Numbered from the stretch's first letter, positions 26,531 through 40,900 are shown. The stretch: DNA of 64,000 nucleotides from Promerops cafer (GCA_013398275.1 VZSE01005875.1:203786-267785), one strand, 5' to 3'. The notes: generated from the letters alone by a model not told the origin. A program made the numbers and translations.

Positions 26531-28639
26531 AAGGACAAACACAGTATATTCAATTATTTGGATTTTGGGGGTTTAAAGAGTTTTTCAACTAGAAAATAGC
26601 ATTTGTCTCTTCACACTTGATCATGTCATAGCTCCCAAAAAATTAGGCAATCAAGCAGATAGATTAATTGGCCATAGTATTGGTATGGCTGGGAGTGGCA
26701 ACTGGGAGATCAGGTCACTTAATGCTTGGACTTAACTCTGCAGGTCTTACCTGTGTGTGTCCCTGAAGCTACAGCTTATTATGAGAGGTTTTGGACTGCA
26801 CTGTTAGCTTATTTCTCTGATTATTTTCTAAGCCTCAGGAAGTTTAAACAGGTGGTGGAATAGTTTTCTTTATTTTGTTAACATAGTATAAAGTGCACAT
26901 ACATTTAGTTTATGAAACACTTGTCTTCTAGGAGCACAATGGAACAGTTTGTGGAAATGTCTGATTTTTACAGCTTGAGACCAGGGGAGGCTGAAAGACA
27001 GAGACCATGAGTGAAATGCACTCCAGCACAGCATGGTGAGACAAGGCTTGGATAATCACTCACAGCTGACTTTAGACCTAACTGCAGACTCAGGAGGTCT
27101 TCCAAACCTGGGCAGGAATTCTGTTACTATCACTGCATCCACTGATTCTCTTTTTACTAGTGAACATTGATGCCAGTGTGTAGAAAACAAATTGACGATT
27201 TGTCTAAAATGACAGCACCGCTGAGCCAGAGAGTACCAGAAATAAAGGATGCAGCTTTGTTCAGTTCGTCCCCAGCCATTTTTATGTTTTGCCTCTCCAT
27301 ACACATAAAGCTAGGTGTATTCAGCAAGCTCCTTCCTTCATTTGGTGAAAGTGATGTCACTTTTTAGAAGCCAGTCTCTTGCGATGAGAGCTTTCTAGTG
27401 CATGAGCTGGTGGTTGTTGCCCACTGCAAGTCAGAAAGTAACATGAAACGTGCTTAACATTGAACAAAAAAAAAAAAAGAAGTGTCCTGATTTGCAGAGC
27501 TGACTAGCATGACAAGATTCTGTGGTGCTCTGGAGTACTCTGTGACACAGTTGATACATTATAAATGCCAAATTTCATAACTGATCTGGTTTCGGTTTTA
27601 TGTTGTTGTGGGGTTTTTTTTTACTTTTCGATGGATAGAATGTGATTACACCAAGAGAGCTCTACTGTTTATGCACCTCCCCTCCTAACTACTGCTACCC
27701 TTTGTGCCGTAGTTATTTTATTACTGAATGGTTAGTAATTACCTACAGTGTGGCTTTTAGGGGTGTGAGTAATGTGTGGCTTTTACTCTGCCAGAATGGC
27801 TTCACTTCCCAAAATGCATGCATCAGGTGGCTGACACCTTCAGATGACCTGTCAATTTACTTTAACTGCTCTAATTGCCATGCCATATTAAACACAATCT
27901 AAGGTTTCAAACCATGAGTGTCATCTGTTCTGTGTCAGATCTATTTTTTTTTTTTAATCAGGAAGACCTGCTTGTTTTTCACTCCATCACCTGCTGGGTT
28001 TGCCTTGCTTTTATTTTATGCTCTCTCCACGGATTGTGAAGGGCAGTTTGGAATAGAAAAGGAAGGCTGAATCCTGCTTTGCCATCATATTGAGCAGCAG
28101 CAGGAAAAAAATAATCCCATTTATGGTGGTAATGCACAGCTGAGACAACTTGTGCAATGCAGCAAGGCATGTGGGCTGCAACAGCCAGTGTCGCTTCTGC
28201 CCTGCTCCTTCTCAGGTGATGCAGGGAGGTGCCTTCCTCTTGCTGCTCAGCTTTCACTGCTGTATGGAATCAGGACACGGAAAATGAGAGAGGCATGCAA
28301 CAACATTCTCTAGGAGGGTTTCCTACAGTGCTTCCCCCTGACAGAACAGGTCTCTTCTGGTCTCGACAAGGGGATTGTCAACAGCAGACTGAAGAGCCTC
28401 ATCACTGCTGGACAGCCTAGATAGGCTGCTGTGGTTGCAGGCCCACCACACCACTGGACTGGAGGCACTATTGGCAGTCCCTAGTCCAGTACCAAACTCA
28501 GAGCAGGGTCACTTTGAACAGGTTTTTCATGAATTTAACAGGAGTTGCCTGTACTTTGTGTCCAACTGCTTCTGCCATTGGATACCACTGAGAAAAGTCT
28601 GATTGTTTTCTTTACCTCTTCAAATGTTTATACTTAGGG

Positions 28640-29140
28640 ATAACATCCCCCATTGGTCTACAGGATAAACAGTCCCATCTCTTTCAGCTTCTCCTTGTGT
28701 GAGAGATGCCCTGGTCCATTCATCCTGCTTGTGGGCCTTTTCTGCATTCCTCCAGTCTGTAATGTCTCTTGTATTGATGTGCCCAGGAGTGGATTTAGCA
28801 CTCCAGGCATGCCTCACCAGGGCTGATCACAGAGGAAAGATCAGCCCTTGAACTGCTGGTAACACTCCTCTTAATGCAGTCCAGGAGGCTATTTGCCATA
28901 TTTGTCATGAGAGCAGATTGTTGGGTTGTGGTGAGCTTGGTGTGCACTGGGGCCCTGGGTCATTCCCTGCCAAACTGCTTTTCAGCTGGGTGGCTCCTGC
29001 ATATACAGGCTGAGTCTCATCCTCTCAGTTGCAGAACTTTCCATTTCCCTTTATTTAACTTCATGACCTTTCTCTTGGCATTTTTCTACAAACTTTTGAG
29101 CGCCCTCTGAATGGTGGCACAGCCCTCTGGTGTACAGAGA
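28640..29140 (-). mobile_element. Diverged CR1 LINE fragment (3'UTR-proximal part)
   Basis: Blocks such as CAGTCCCATCTCTTTCAGC, GCATGCCTCACCAGGGCTGA and TAATGCAGTCCAGGAGGCTA follow in the order of the CR1 region upstream of the terminal tail, in reverse orientation. The fragment lacks the terminal tail itself and is strongly diverged. Confidence 0.7.
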
Positions 29141-30375
29141 TGCATGTGCTACGCTGCAAAACTTCCTGCTACCCTTGCCATTGAGCTTCTTTCAGCTTGC
29201 CAAGTTCCTCAGCTTCCCTTAGGAGCTGTTTTCCAGTTACTCCATTAGTCTCAGCATCTCTAATGTTCAGATTCCCCCCATGCCAGAGAGAGACATCCAA
29301 AGTCCAGCATCAGCTCTCCTACTGGGTGTTGTCTCTACAGTGCCATTCTTAACCCCAGTGCTCCTGCTCCCCTTGAGCTCTGTACCTGACTTGTATTAGG
29401 TACAGTAATTTTACATGTAATTATGCACATACATGTGCTTATCTGTGCTTTGGGAATGAAGACAAAGAGAACAATGAAGTGAGCTCCCAAGTCCGTGTGC
29501 TGGAGCTAGTTTCTACTGCCCTATTGGACCTCTTTTCCCTCTGTGACACACAAATTCAAACCAAAGCTCTTAAGTTTTGTTTTTAGGAGACAAAATTTTG
29601 CCTTTAACTGGCTTGGTGCTACTTACCCATCACTCCTGGACATTCCTTGGAGTGTCTTATCAGGAGTCAGTTAAAGGACATCATGAAGCCCATGAGTTAC
29701 CCAAACTCAAGTATTTGACAGGCAAAAATGAGCAGGCCAGCTTAGCTAAGGAAAATGGCTACTCACATGCTTTTTCTGATCCCACAGTGTTGGTGAGCGG
29801 CTGGCCAGTTTGCATTAGCTTGACATTTGGTCAATTTTTCTTGGTGTCACACTGGTGACAAGAAGTCTGTGAAGCTGGTGCATTGGCAGTGATGGATCTC
29901 ACTCACCTCTGAGTCCAGGGAGCCTGGCAGGGAATTCTGCTCTGTGGTATGAAAACCACACGCATTTTTCTTGCTGAAGAGTTAGATGCCAAATAACTAA
30001 ACAACAAGTCTGCATTGTTATGTTTATTTTATTAATATTTGTATTCCATTCTTCATCCCTTATGACTGGTTTGGAAAGTAAACTTTCCTTTTCTTTTAAT
30101 GACTACAACAGTTCATGTCGGTCTCTCTTCCCATACAGACGAACAATTATTTAATAACAAACAGAACTAAAAAAGTCTGAGATAAACGTGACATCATTAA
30201 AAAAATTTAAGACACAAAACAGAGCTGATGCATGGAGGAAGAAAAGGAATCAATCACTTATTTTTTAGAAAGATGCATTCCCCTTAAAAATTACCAAAAG
30301 AAAAAAAAAAGTATTTTATGGGAAAGAGCAGGGGAGTGTACACATGCATGTGCTGATGCTTCCACATCCATATCC

Positions 30376-30450
30376 CCAAACACACACACATGCACATATA
30401 TATGTATGTATATATATGCTAACATGCACATATAGACACACATGTATTAG
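30376..30450. repeat. CA/TA-rich simple-sequence tract
   Basis: Alternating purine–pyrimidine DNA with ACACAC, ATATAT and GTATGT runs, of microsatellite type. Confidence 0.8.
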
Positions 30451-31864
30451 ACTGGACAAGTAATTTATTTCTTTCCCTGGGAGAAAATTACTATAACTTT
30501 TAATTATATTAATTACATCTGTGCTTAAAACAGGAAAACTTATTAAAACACAGAACAGAAACTACTTTAAGAGCTCTAACATATTTGGCTAAACCTTGGA
30601 AATCACTGCCTATTTAGCATAAAACACATTAAAAAAAAATCGACTTTGATAACTTTTTATTCAAATCTACACCATCACCAGGTTCTTAGTGCTGATTTGG
30701 CTTGCTCTGCCTTTGGAATAGTCTCCATAATTATTAAAAATGTCTTTTATTAAAAATTTCTTCCAATATATTGGAAAAAATGTCTAAATACTGACGACTT
30801 GTCTATACTGGGTGCCCCAGTGTTATCCCCTTTCTAAAGCCCACAGAGCATGCTTTACTATAGTAATCGTATTTCTATTTTACATGCAGTGACTCCTGTC
30901 TTGCTGCTCTTGCTGGTACCTCCTGCTCTCTTGCTTTTGTTCTTCTGAAGAGATGATAAACAGCAAGCCCTTGATAGTCTGTCTTCAGAGGGCATAGGTG
31001 AAAAGTAGCCCTTCTGGAGGCACAGAGGGAGGTGAGAAAGCTACTTTTTGTAACAGCACTGTCCTTGGGGAAGCAAAACAAACACTGAAAAGATGAAGGC
31101 TGGCTCTGAGACCTCCCACCCAGAAAATAAGAAACCTCAAGAACATGCAGAGGAGGTAAAAAGTGACAGGCAGGAGTAGGTTTTTGTGAGAGGGCTCCAA
31201 AATGTGTAATTTATTTAACCCAAAGGTACTCAAAGATCCTTTTAGTTTGTTGTTAATAGAGACTTGACAAGAGTGGCTTCCCAGCTACAAAGAGTATCAT
31301 TCTCTGTATCCTTTCCACAGACAAGGAATTTGTGATCACTGAGGACAATGTTCATCCATTAAGTTTGTGCAGATCTTGAGTTATTGTCTGTAGGTCCCTG
31401 TAGAGCTACAGGTTATCTGTTTTTCTTCTCTTTCTCTGCCTTGTTTTTAATGAATCCATCAGGAGAATCAAACAACTTGCCTTGTGTAAATTTTAATGCT
31501 TTAGAGCCTGAGTTCTTGAAGAAAACTAGTAAGTTTCATATGTCCCTAGCTTCTCTCAAATCTGATTGAAATCATCAATTTCACTGTTGTGGATTAGTAA
31601 AAAAACCCCACCCTTCAAAAGACCATGGGACTCCATTGTTCATAAAACCTAAGGGAGGTTATGTTCAGATTTGTTTCATATTACAGTTGTCACTATGTTC
31701 ACACAAAAAAGTTCATTACAAAATCTCTTATTACAGAGACAATCAATGAAAGCTCTTAGGTCTTTAACAACTGAAGTCAAGTTTCGTGACATAGGAACCT
31801 TTCACAACCTTTCATTACTTCAGAGTAATGCTGAGTTTCAGTCAGTTGAAATGATTCCTTTATA

Positions 31865-31901
31865 AAGGCACTGTAAAGTGCCTTGAAGCTTAAGCTTCAA
31901 G
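31865..31901. repeat. Perfect 20-bp palindrome overlapping an 8-bp hairpin
   Basis: Positions 31882-31901 read identically on both strands (centre AAGCTTAAGCTT). The 8-bp arm at 31865-31872 pairs with 31877-31884 around a 4-nt loop, so two inverted repeats overlap by three bases. Neither is part of a recognised transposon. Confidence 0.85.
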
Positions 31902-34179
31902 CTTCAATAGCATCTTTAAATGTAAGTACCAGGGGAAAAATTATGTAAGAAAAACAAAGGCTGATTGAAGAACTACAGAAGTGATTAAAAACCGCAACAA
32001 AACAAAACCCCCAAACAATAACCCCTTTTCTCCCTCTCCTACCCCCACCTTTCCCAATCCCAATATGGAATGCTGGCATTGTTAGGAACATACATAATAA
32101 TAAGATCAGGTAGAAAAAGCATTACTAAGCAAAACACAATTCTGTCTGTTTGTGGCCCTGAGCAAATCAGTGATGAAGCTGGAATCCTTGACCACAAGAT
32201 TCAAGAGGAAGCTGCCTTTCTCTCTCTATCGAAAGGGGTTAAATGATACTTTTACGTAGTGATGCCACATTCCAAACATTCGTATTTGCTTATCAGTTAC
32301 CATGGAGTGCAACAGGAGAAACAGCCCATGGCATGTGATGGCCACGTGGTGGCTGAACAGCTGTGCTGCAGAAGCAAGAGTACCTGTTGGGAGATACTCA
32401 GCAGAAGGCCACACCTTGTCATGCAGAGGAAGGAAACTCCATGTTCTTCCTAGCAAAATAAGCAACCAAAACAAGTATGCTTTTCTCTCGCGTGCAGCTG
32501 GTTCATCTCCTGCATAATAACGGGTTTTTACCATTACAGGGATTTTGGCCAGGTCAAACACAAATCCTCTAGGGTTCAACTCTGCATTTCACTCTTTTGC
32601 TTCATACAGTGTGCCCTACCAGAAAATGAGACATAGGGGTTTGTGGGGAAAAAAAACAGTTAAATGAAAAGGAAAACACTCCAACCGTTAAGTTTTGCAT
32701 TCACAAAATTTATGCATTCACATAAAGGCAACTGAGAAAAAATTCTGCCTAATCTTCAGACTGAGCTGTGGTGAATAGTCTCAAAACATCATATGGTAAG
32801 TAGTGTCATAAAATGCAGACTAAATTATGCATAAAAACCCACGTTTTTCAATTTGTGTAGTGACTTTGATCTTTATGCACGAAATTCCACACCTTTGCAT
32901 CTTTATGTTAATCTTTCAAATACAGTGCGGCCCAAACTGAGAACACCATATGGAAACTGTCCACAGTGGCACTGGAATTCAAGTGCACTGCATCAGCTGC
33001 ATCTCCATCTTGAACAGTGCCACAGCCTAGGCACTTTGGAGGAGTTCAAGAAACCCTTTATAAACAATTGAAGTTGTAACTCCAGGCAGTTGCCAGCTAC
33101 ATGAACCACCCCAAAGAAGTTTTAGTTTTCATCTTCTTTAAAATGAGGCAAGCTCAGGAATAGCTGAGGCAATGAATTCCAGAAACTAGTTATATCCTGC
33201 AGAAGTGCCAGCAGAACAGAAATCATCTGTGTGTGCATTCCAATCCCCAAAGTATTAACCTGATTGCAAAGACTACCAAAGGAGGTAGGAACACTTAGTC
33301 CATCCCCTTAAAAGCAAAGGATAATGCTGCCTGCATAGTCCTAGAGATGCAGAAAAGCCCCCATCACAGGTACACCAAATGTTCACAGACAAAAGCACTT
33401 TTTCCCAGCAAGAATTTTACAAGCCCTGATTTAAGCAAGCAGGGAAGTAAATCAGAATGTGCTACAACATTGACCTAGAAAATATTTGCTGTTATTCTTT
33501 AGTGTCTGCTACCCCTCTATTTCAAATGCTCCAATAACTGGATACTCCATGAGATTTTCTTCTGTTTCTGTCTCAGAAGATGTAAACATACCTAAACTTA
33601 TTTGAGAAGAAGGCAGCAACATGGTTCAGCACTTACTCAGGAAAAAGTAACTTTTCACAATAACACAAGTGTGCAAAATTCATTACAAGGCACAGAATAC
33701 ATAGATGTGTTCCATTAGATTCCCATTTATTCACAAGTATTTCTCTTGTGATACCTCTGTTAAGTATTACTTCCATTTTTTTAACTTTTTTTTTCAGATG
33801 AAATCCTCCTCAGGGCATATTTGGCATAGAAGACTTGATTTGCTGCAATGGATCTTTCCAGACTGTCCATACATGCCTTAATTAACTTGGATTAAGTTCT
33901 GGGAAAAAGTATTGTGTTAGCCCAGTGTATAGAGCAAGTCACATTGTTGGGCACTGTTTAGCTGCAACAGAGACCTTCAATTAGTCCCTCCTGCTCTAAC
34001 TCTACTCATCTTTACTGTATCTCCCTGCAAGTTACCGAAATTAAATTTATTTTTCTCTGAAAAGATGGAATTTTAGGGTGATTGAGAAGGATCCTTTTCC
34101 TAAGGAGATAAAAGGAAATGAAATTACATGACAGATTGGTGTACTTCATAGGGTACTTCAGGAAAATGATGACTGTAGC

Positions 34180-34196
34180 TTTTTTTTTTTTTTTTT
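34180..34196. repeat. T homopolymer (17 nt)
   Basis: An uninterrupted T run, i.e. an A run on the MOB3B sense strand, within the presumed MOB3B 3' flank. Confidence 0.95.
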
Positions 34197-34908
34197 GAAT
34201 GTAATATAGAAATACTGAGAACATTTGCTGTCAGTCACAGCATGAATTCAAATTAAATACCTCAGCACTGCAGAGCTATATCTGGATCCCCGTTCATGTA
34301 GTTGAGATCAGAAACCCTCCCGTTGTCATTAAATTATGAGTCACCATTAAGCATAAACTGCCTGTTCAGCTGAAGGACGTGGCTGTCTTCCCGGAAACAC
34401 AAGGCTTGCTGGCATTTGGGAATGGTGGCCAAGCCTTGGGTGGCCTGGAGCAGGGCAGGGGGTATTAAAGGCTACGTCTTCTTTGATTCCAGAACCTCTT
34501 AATAATCTGTTGCAGTTAGGAAAGAAAACACATACCAAGAAACAAAAGAAAAAGAAAGCAAGATTGCAGATTTCGTTTCAAAACAACAGTCTGGAGGTCA
34601 GCCCAGGGACCTTAATTTCAGTAAAGCTTTAGCAGCAGGGGCAATGTCTGCCATTGTTTGTGGCTGAATAGGTTCTTATCCCTGATAAAGGAGCTAGAAC
34701 TGATATGATTCTTATTTTCTCAAAAATCCATGTTGCTCAGATGAGGTTCCTAGCAGCCTGTTTAGGGTTAACAACATTGACACTGGAGAGAAGCATTTGT
34801 GACAGTTAACTGTGGCTCCCAATTTTCCTGCTTTCAGGGATTAACAAACAGGTTCATGAGGCTGTCATGTTCTTGAACTCTGCAGTAGGAAGGAAATTGG
34901 ACTTTGCT

Positions 34909-34914
34909 TTTATT
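34909..34914 (-). terminator. MOB3B: AATAAA close downstream of the MOB3B stop
   Basis: The + strand TTTATT gives AATAAA on the − strand, only 14 nt past the stop codon. If functional it would give an unusually short 3'UTR. The main site is more likely further left, where other TTTATT copies exist (for example near 34047 and 33725). Confidence 0.2.
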
Positions 34915-34927
34915 CAGGGAGTAGTTT

Positions 34928-34957
34928 TTAGTGACACATCCTTGTTGTCATCTCTTT
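34928..34957 (-). CDS. MOB3B: MOB3B terminal coding exon segment (9 codons plus stop)
   Basis: After the acceptor TTTTACAG, whose AG pairs with + strand positions 34958-34959 (CTG at 34958-34960), the frame reads KEMTTRMCH and stops at TAA (34930-34928). The phase matches the ELEPL end of the preceding exon, and the nonapeptide is the family C-terminus. The exon is too short to appear as a normal ORF. Confidence 0.92.
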   Translation of the reverse strand, partial: KEMTTRMCH

Positions 34958-37900
34958 CTGTAAAACAAGAAGGGGAAATAAGAAAACAAATAGCATTTGT
35001 GTTAAAGTGTGCATAGGCCTCTTCACTGTCAGTATTTCTGCAACTTTGCAAATTAATGTGATTTTATATGGCACCATGTTTCTGCCCCTTTCTGTCACTT
35101 GAAAGGACAGTGAACATAGCTGCAAGTAAAATACAGCATTTTGTCACTTTTGACAGCTTTAATAACCTAATAAATCCCTAGCCATGTCAGGTAAATGGTG
35201 CTACATCCTCCTGCACAAAGAACTAAATCAACTGCAAATGCCAGAAACCTTTTAATTTAATGTAAGAAAAAGGATTCAAATCATTCTCACTGAATGTGCA
35301 GCCAACAGGAGTCCTAGATATACCTTCTCTGCCTAATTACTTCTGCCTACCCACAGGCACAAAGGGCACAGAACACAAACCTTGAGGACTTGACCAGAGC
35401 TGTGGCATTCATCTCTAGGATGGGGTTTTGGACCATTCACAGACTCCATGAGGAACTGGGGTTTGGGATCCACACAGGATTTTATTCGATCTGATTTACA
35501 AGCACTCTGGTACAAACTCTCTGGTAACTGGCTGCCTCATTCTATAAAACTTCATATTTGTCAGCAGATTTTTGGGAAAAGCATTATCTGACCAACAGCC
35601 ATCCATGTACACCTGACCACACAGCATTTACCTTGGAAAATCAATTGAGATTTACCAAGTGTCAAAAGTCTCTGAAAAATCTCTTAGCTTGCTTGAGTAA
35701 TTTTTTATAATTTATAAGGTCATTAAGATCTAATGCAAATAGCTTCATGACAATTTTGTAACTGTACCTTACTCTCTGTTTAACAGATTACTTTTCCACC
35801 TAGAATCCTACACATAATCTTGGGAGTTTCTCCTCCCTTTCCAAACCTTTAACTAGTTTTTCTTTCTTGTATATTTATCTTGCATTACTTTTTATTTTGT
35901 TGCCATGCATGGAATGGAATGTTGTCATTTGTTATAAAGACAATGGTAATTAGTACCGGAATTTATACAGTAATATGTGATCTCCACAGTGATATATATA
36001 CAGTAAGCTGAACTGTTGGTGGCTTCTCCTCCAATTTGTTAAAGATGACAAAGCTGACTGTTCATGGAAAAATCTGTCTCCTTTTCTCCTTAAATGTTTT
36101 GTGGGGGCTTTTGGGCTTGTTTTGTTTTTTTTCTTAAATAGCTGTGATTAGGTTTATTTCATTAGAGCAACAAACACCAAATGCAGAACTAAATAAAATT
36201 CAGCACAGTGTTGGACAGCTTCCTACTGAAGATTAATTAGGTGGTAATGCATTTCAAGGCAGCTTTTATCTTTGCTGGCCCCTGATTTTACACACACTCA
36301 GTCTCTGCATGTTCCTAGTGTACTTCCTATAATCAAGGCTGATAGATCTGTGAGGTAAAACACTGCAACTTCCTTCTGCAACTGCTGCTGAACAGTGATT
36401 TTCAGACTGTATCATCTTAACCCTGTTACGAAAGCAGTTCAGGGAGTAATGCAGACCATATATGAGCCATTGTAAACTGGGCCACCCTCCTTCTGACACA
36501 GTGGGAGGCAAACTGCAATAGCATCAGAGGTAAGAGTCTAGATATGGATAAATGTGTCCAGGAAAAGAGCAGAGTAGGAACTTAGATGATCTATGCATAA
36601 GATGTAAACTAGAGGGCTTTAAACCAATTTGCCATGACAGCCATGAAGCATCAACCTATCATGCAATTTCTAACTTCTCTCTAGAGGCACAATTTATTTT
36701 TTATACTTATACAAATTCTCCCCAAGCCTCTCTCTCCCTTAATTTCTGATTTTTTTTGGTTATACAGTTACATCCACAGTCTTCTCCCTAGATCCTGTTT
36801 CTTCACCCTGTCAGGAGAACATTGCTGCAAATGGCTCTGTAATTTTCTTCCTGCAAGGCCTTCTGTCCCAGTAGCTGCTAGGCTACAGTTCTGGAAATCT
36901 CACCAAAGTTGTAAAGTCAGAAAAACATTCAACCTCAAATAACATTGGCATCTCTGATGCATAGAAACATTCTCTGTATTGATCTTTATTGTTACTGGTA
37001 AATGAAGGACACACAAGTACAGTCACATTGCATTCCTGCCTATATGTGCTTTAGCTTTTACTGATTTCACCCAATGACAGTGAATTAAATGTGCTTTAAA
37101 AAAAGAAAAAGCCCATGATTCCTGTGATAGCGAATTGGTGTGAGCTTTGTGGGAGTGACCCACTTCTACTTGTTATTTTCTTAGAGGAACTCAGAAAACA
37201 ACCAGGAAACGGTTTCTCAAAGATACTGATACAATTTGGATGCTGGCAAAGAAAAAGTTAGCTTCACTCAAAAATGCGGATGTGGAGAGGAAGGGTCACA
37301 CCTGCAGTGTCCAATCTTGGCTGGGTGGCAGCATGAGGCATGCTGTGTGCTGCACAGCCTGCTGCTGAGCCTGTTACTGAACAAGCTGCTCCTACTTGCC
37401 AGACTCTGTCCTCTCTGAGATATTTACCCTTAAAAATTAACCACCCACTCCTCACAGAGCCTGCTGGTATGTCTCTCACTGATTCTGATGGGCACCAGAG
37501 AACTCAGCACACAGTCCCCTCTCCACTTAACTCTGCAGAACAGTCCCCCTCAAACCTCACCAAAGATCTGATCCTTAGTTATGCTGCTGCTGCATAGCCT
37601 TAGGTGAGCACTGTCTTTAGCAAAAAGCTGAATGTTCTTCAGTGCCTCCTGAGTCTTCTTGGGTTTGTGCTTCTGTGAAATGTCACTGTTCATTTTGAAT
37701 TGGGAAAGGTGTAGAAGCATATTCTTGACTAACAATTAACGATTGAAAGCACATAAGAGTGTTTCCCAAACATGGTAAATGTCAACTAGCTATCAACTGA
37801 CTCTTCTGAGAAGGCAGGAAGACTTGGAATGCTCTTTGCTTTAAGGTAGTGTGATATCCAGTCCCAGCTGGATATTGAATGAAATATAAAGGCTAGACAG

Positions 37901-40900
37901 ACAATGGAATCAGAAAGTCAAACACAGAGACACAGATAGGCACACATGAGCACTTGAAAACATATTGAAAACTTTCAAAGTCTTTCTGTGCTCTTTAACA
38001 GAAACTCTCCATACCAGAGCTTTTGATAGCAGATGCACTTCATCTTGAAGATTAATTATAAAACACTCCAGAGCATTATTCTGCATTGCTACAATCAGGC
38101 TTGTTCCTGGTCTCAATTCTGGATTATGCATTTAACTCAAAAAAATGAAGACAGAAGTAGATGCTATTTTTCAAATCTAAAATACAAACCAGAAGCCTGG
38201 ACACATTGTGTTGAATATGCCCAAGACCAGTAACTGAGGAGAATTTAATATGGAACTCACTTCTAAGGAACATAAAGAGAAACATTTGCTATTCTTTATC
38301 AAGTCTTTGAATTATTTACTCAGTCGCTGGAATTAATGCTAACAAGCCACTCTGTAAGAATCAGGAATCTATCTGTTTTGCTAGTATTTGTGATTTCATG
38401 GAAGGATGCATTCCTAAATATTTTTCAGGGAGTATCAACTTGATTTCACAGATGAAGGGAAAAAAGAAATATTTATATCTGAAGAATGTCTGGTCCTCTC
38501 CCTTCCATAATGCTCCAACATAAATTTCAGATACATTCAGCACATAAATCTACACCTAACTATTTTAATTTTTACTCCTTAGTTCACCTTTAAATGCAGC
38601 AGGAGAAGAATGGAAAAAATGCAATATAGCCAGAAGTAGCTGAGGAAATCTCCTTTTAACATGACAAATTTACCTGTGGTAAGATATTGATTGCATCTGA
38701 ATAGATTACAAGAAGAATGAATTTCCCATAAAGAATAATGTTCTTATACAAAAATTGTGTTTCAATGCTTATGCGAGTATAATATATAGCTGGTAAAACA
38801 TAAGGCAAAAACCCTCAAAACAAACATCACCTTTGTACCAGAATATAATAGAAGCCAGAGGCCCCTCCTATGCAAAAGCTGATGATAAAGTAGATGAAGT
38901 GAAAAAACAGTGTAAGTAATAGTATTCTGTAAGAACACTAGAAGAAATTATAAATGCAATAATGACCTTCACTAAAACCAGTGTTGTTCTGAAGACTCAA
39001 ATCCTCTTTCAGTGCCTGGGTCCCATCCTCACTTCTAGTTCTCCAAACTGAAGCAAAGCATGTCTTGACATTCCCTCTCCTCAGCTCCTCCTGCTAGCAG
39101 TTAGCAAGCCTAAGGATGATGTGGAAATATCTTGTTTTAATCCTTTTTAAACACAGTGATGTTTTTAAATGTATACAGAAGGGTGTCAGCAGACAAGTGG
39201 ATAGAGAAATCTGCTGAAAGGCAGAGATACCTTGCCTGGAGGCACCCATGAGCCTGGAAGACCTGACCAAGTGGCCAAGAGCAAGGACATGCCAGCAGCA
39301 GGCACCATGCCAAATCCACTTGCCAAGCTTACTGACTCCACTCATGTCTCCAAATACTGCAACCAAAAAATAAAAACAAACAAACAAAACCCCCATTGCC
39401 CAGCCTTAACTACAGTCTCCCAGGTAAGGAACTTAGAATCTATTCAGCCATCCTGTGAAGCAATACACAGTGTTGGGCAGAAAGGCGATACTCAACCAGG
39501 CCTCCCAGTTTACGGACCCATGGTCCAATCCAACCTGATCTGAGGTTCATGACTAGAAGGCTCTGCTGAGCAAACACAAGTGTCACTGGGAAACTCCTTT
39601 CTCCTCCTTACTCCAATTGACAGAAAAGCAAGCCACAGCCACAGGGAATGCTATATGCATACAGAGAGGCCCAGTGATGCACCAATGCAGCCAGTTCACA
39701 GTTTTTTCGTAGTTCAAATCACAACTGCAGAATAAGCAGATGAAGAAGAGAAAGATCTGTTCTTCAGAGCACAAATGGCTATGACATCTACAGCTTTTTC
39801 TTCCTGCTTTCTTCACAAACCTCTCAATAGTTAACAAATAATTAACATGTGGACAAAGCTCTTTGCATCCTGATGACGAAGCTGTTTACAATGGAATAGC
39901 GCTGACCATGAGGTCTATGATCCTCTGCTGCACAACAAACTGTATTCTGACAGCTGATTGATCAGGATAGGAAGGCTGACAACAGAATTGTAGCAGTAAA
40001 GTCATCTACAAAGCTCCTTTTCTTTTCTTTTTTTTTTTTTTTTNTAATGGAAGTTTTCATTAGAACCATGCTCTGAATATTCATTTAGAAATTGTTCTCT
40101 AAAGTTAGTAAAAAAAATCCTCTACTTCTTCCATTGCCCCTTTCTGTATCCTGACTGGAAAAACTGCCAACAGACTGATAATTGCTGTCCAGTGGGTATA
40201 CTGATCATTCAAGTATTTAGTTTGTTAGGTTTCATGTTATCTTCCACTTGAATCAGTCTCAATTATCATGATGCACAGCATTAAATTAATCTCTCAGACA
40301 ATCTCTTTGGCTTCAGAGTAGTTATTTTGAAGCTAAGGACAGGCTGACAATAATCCTACTTTGTTCCTCCTGAATTTGTTTGGTGATGTTTGCAGGACTC
40401 AGATAATGCTCCTATCTGCAAATATAACCCCTTATCACTGATGACAAAGGTATTTTATCAACGGACTGCAAGCAGGAACAGGATGAGGAAATTACCCTGT
40501 CAAATACACCTGTAAGTAGAGTTAGACCCAGCTAGATACAAAGAACATGCATGACTTGCTAAAAATCATCATATTCCAAGGAGGTATTTTTACCTTATGC
40601 ATGTTTTTGTCTTCTGTAACAATAAAATAAAAATTTGGTTTAGTGTACCTTACTCTATTAAGTGGATTTGAAATGTGTTGCTTTTCACACTGAAGTAATG
40701 CATAGTGCATAAGCAAACTATACAACTATATTTAGCATAAAATTTTGCATAACATTTATCAGAAGACATGTTAGTTCTCTACAATGAACTACAATTTTGT
40801 TGCATATAGTAGGTATTTTGCATAAATTATCTTATACACTAACAGATCTAATTAAATGGGACAATAAACACATCTTTCCTCCTTTTTTCTTTTGCAGAAC

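Larger units (their letters stand above)
25643..34927. other. Intergenic DNA between the duplicated block and MOB3B (unannotated intervals)
   Basis: Apart from two CR1 fragments, a TA/CA-rich tract near 30380-30440 and a palindrome cluster near 31865-31901, I see no gene here. No exon resembling EQTN, which lies between TEK and MOB3B in mammals, was recognised. The left part of this stretch next to 34927 probably includes MOB3B 3'UTR. Confidence 0.6.
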
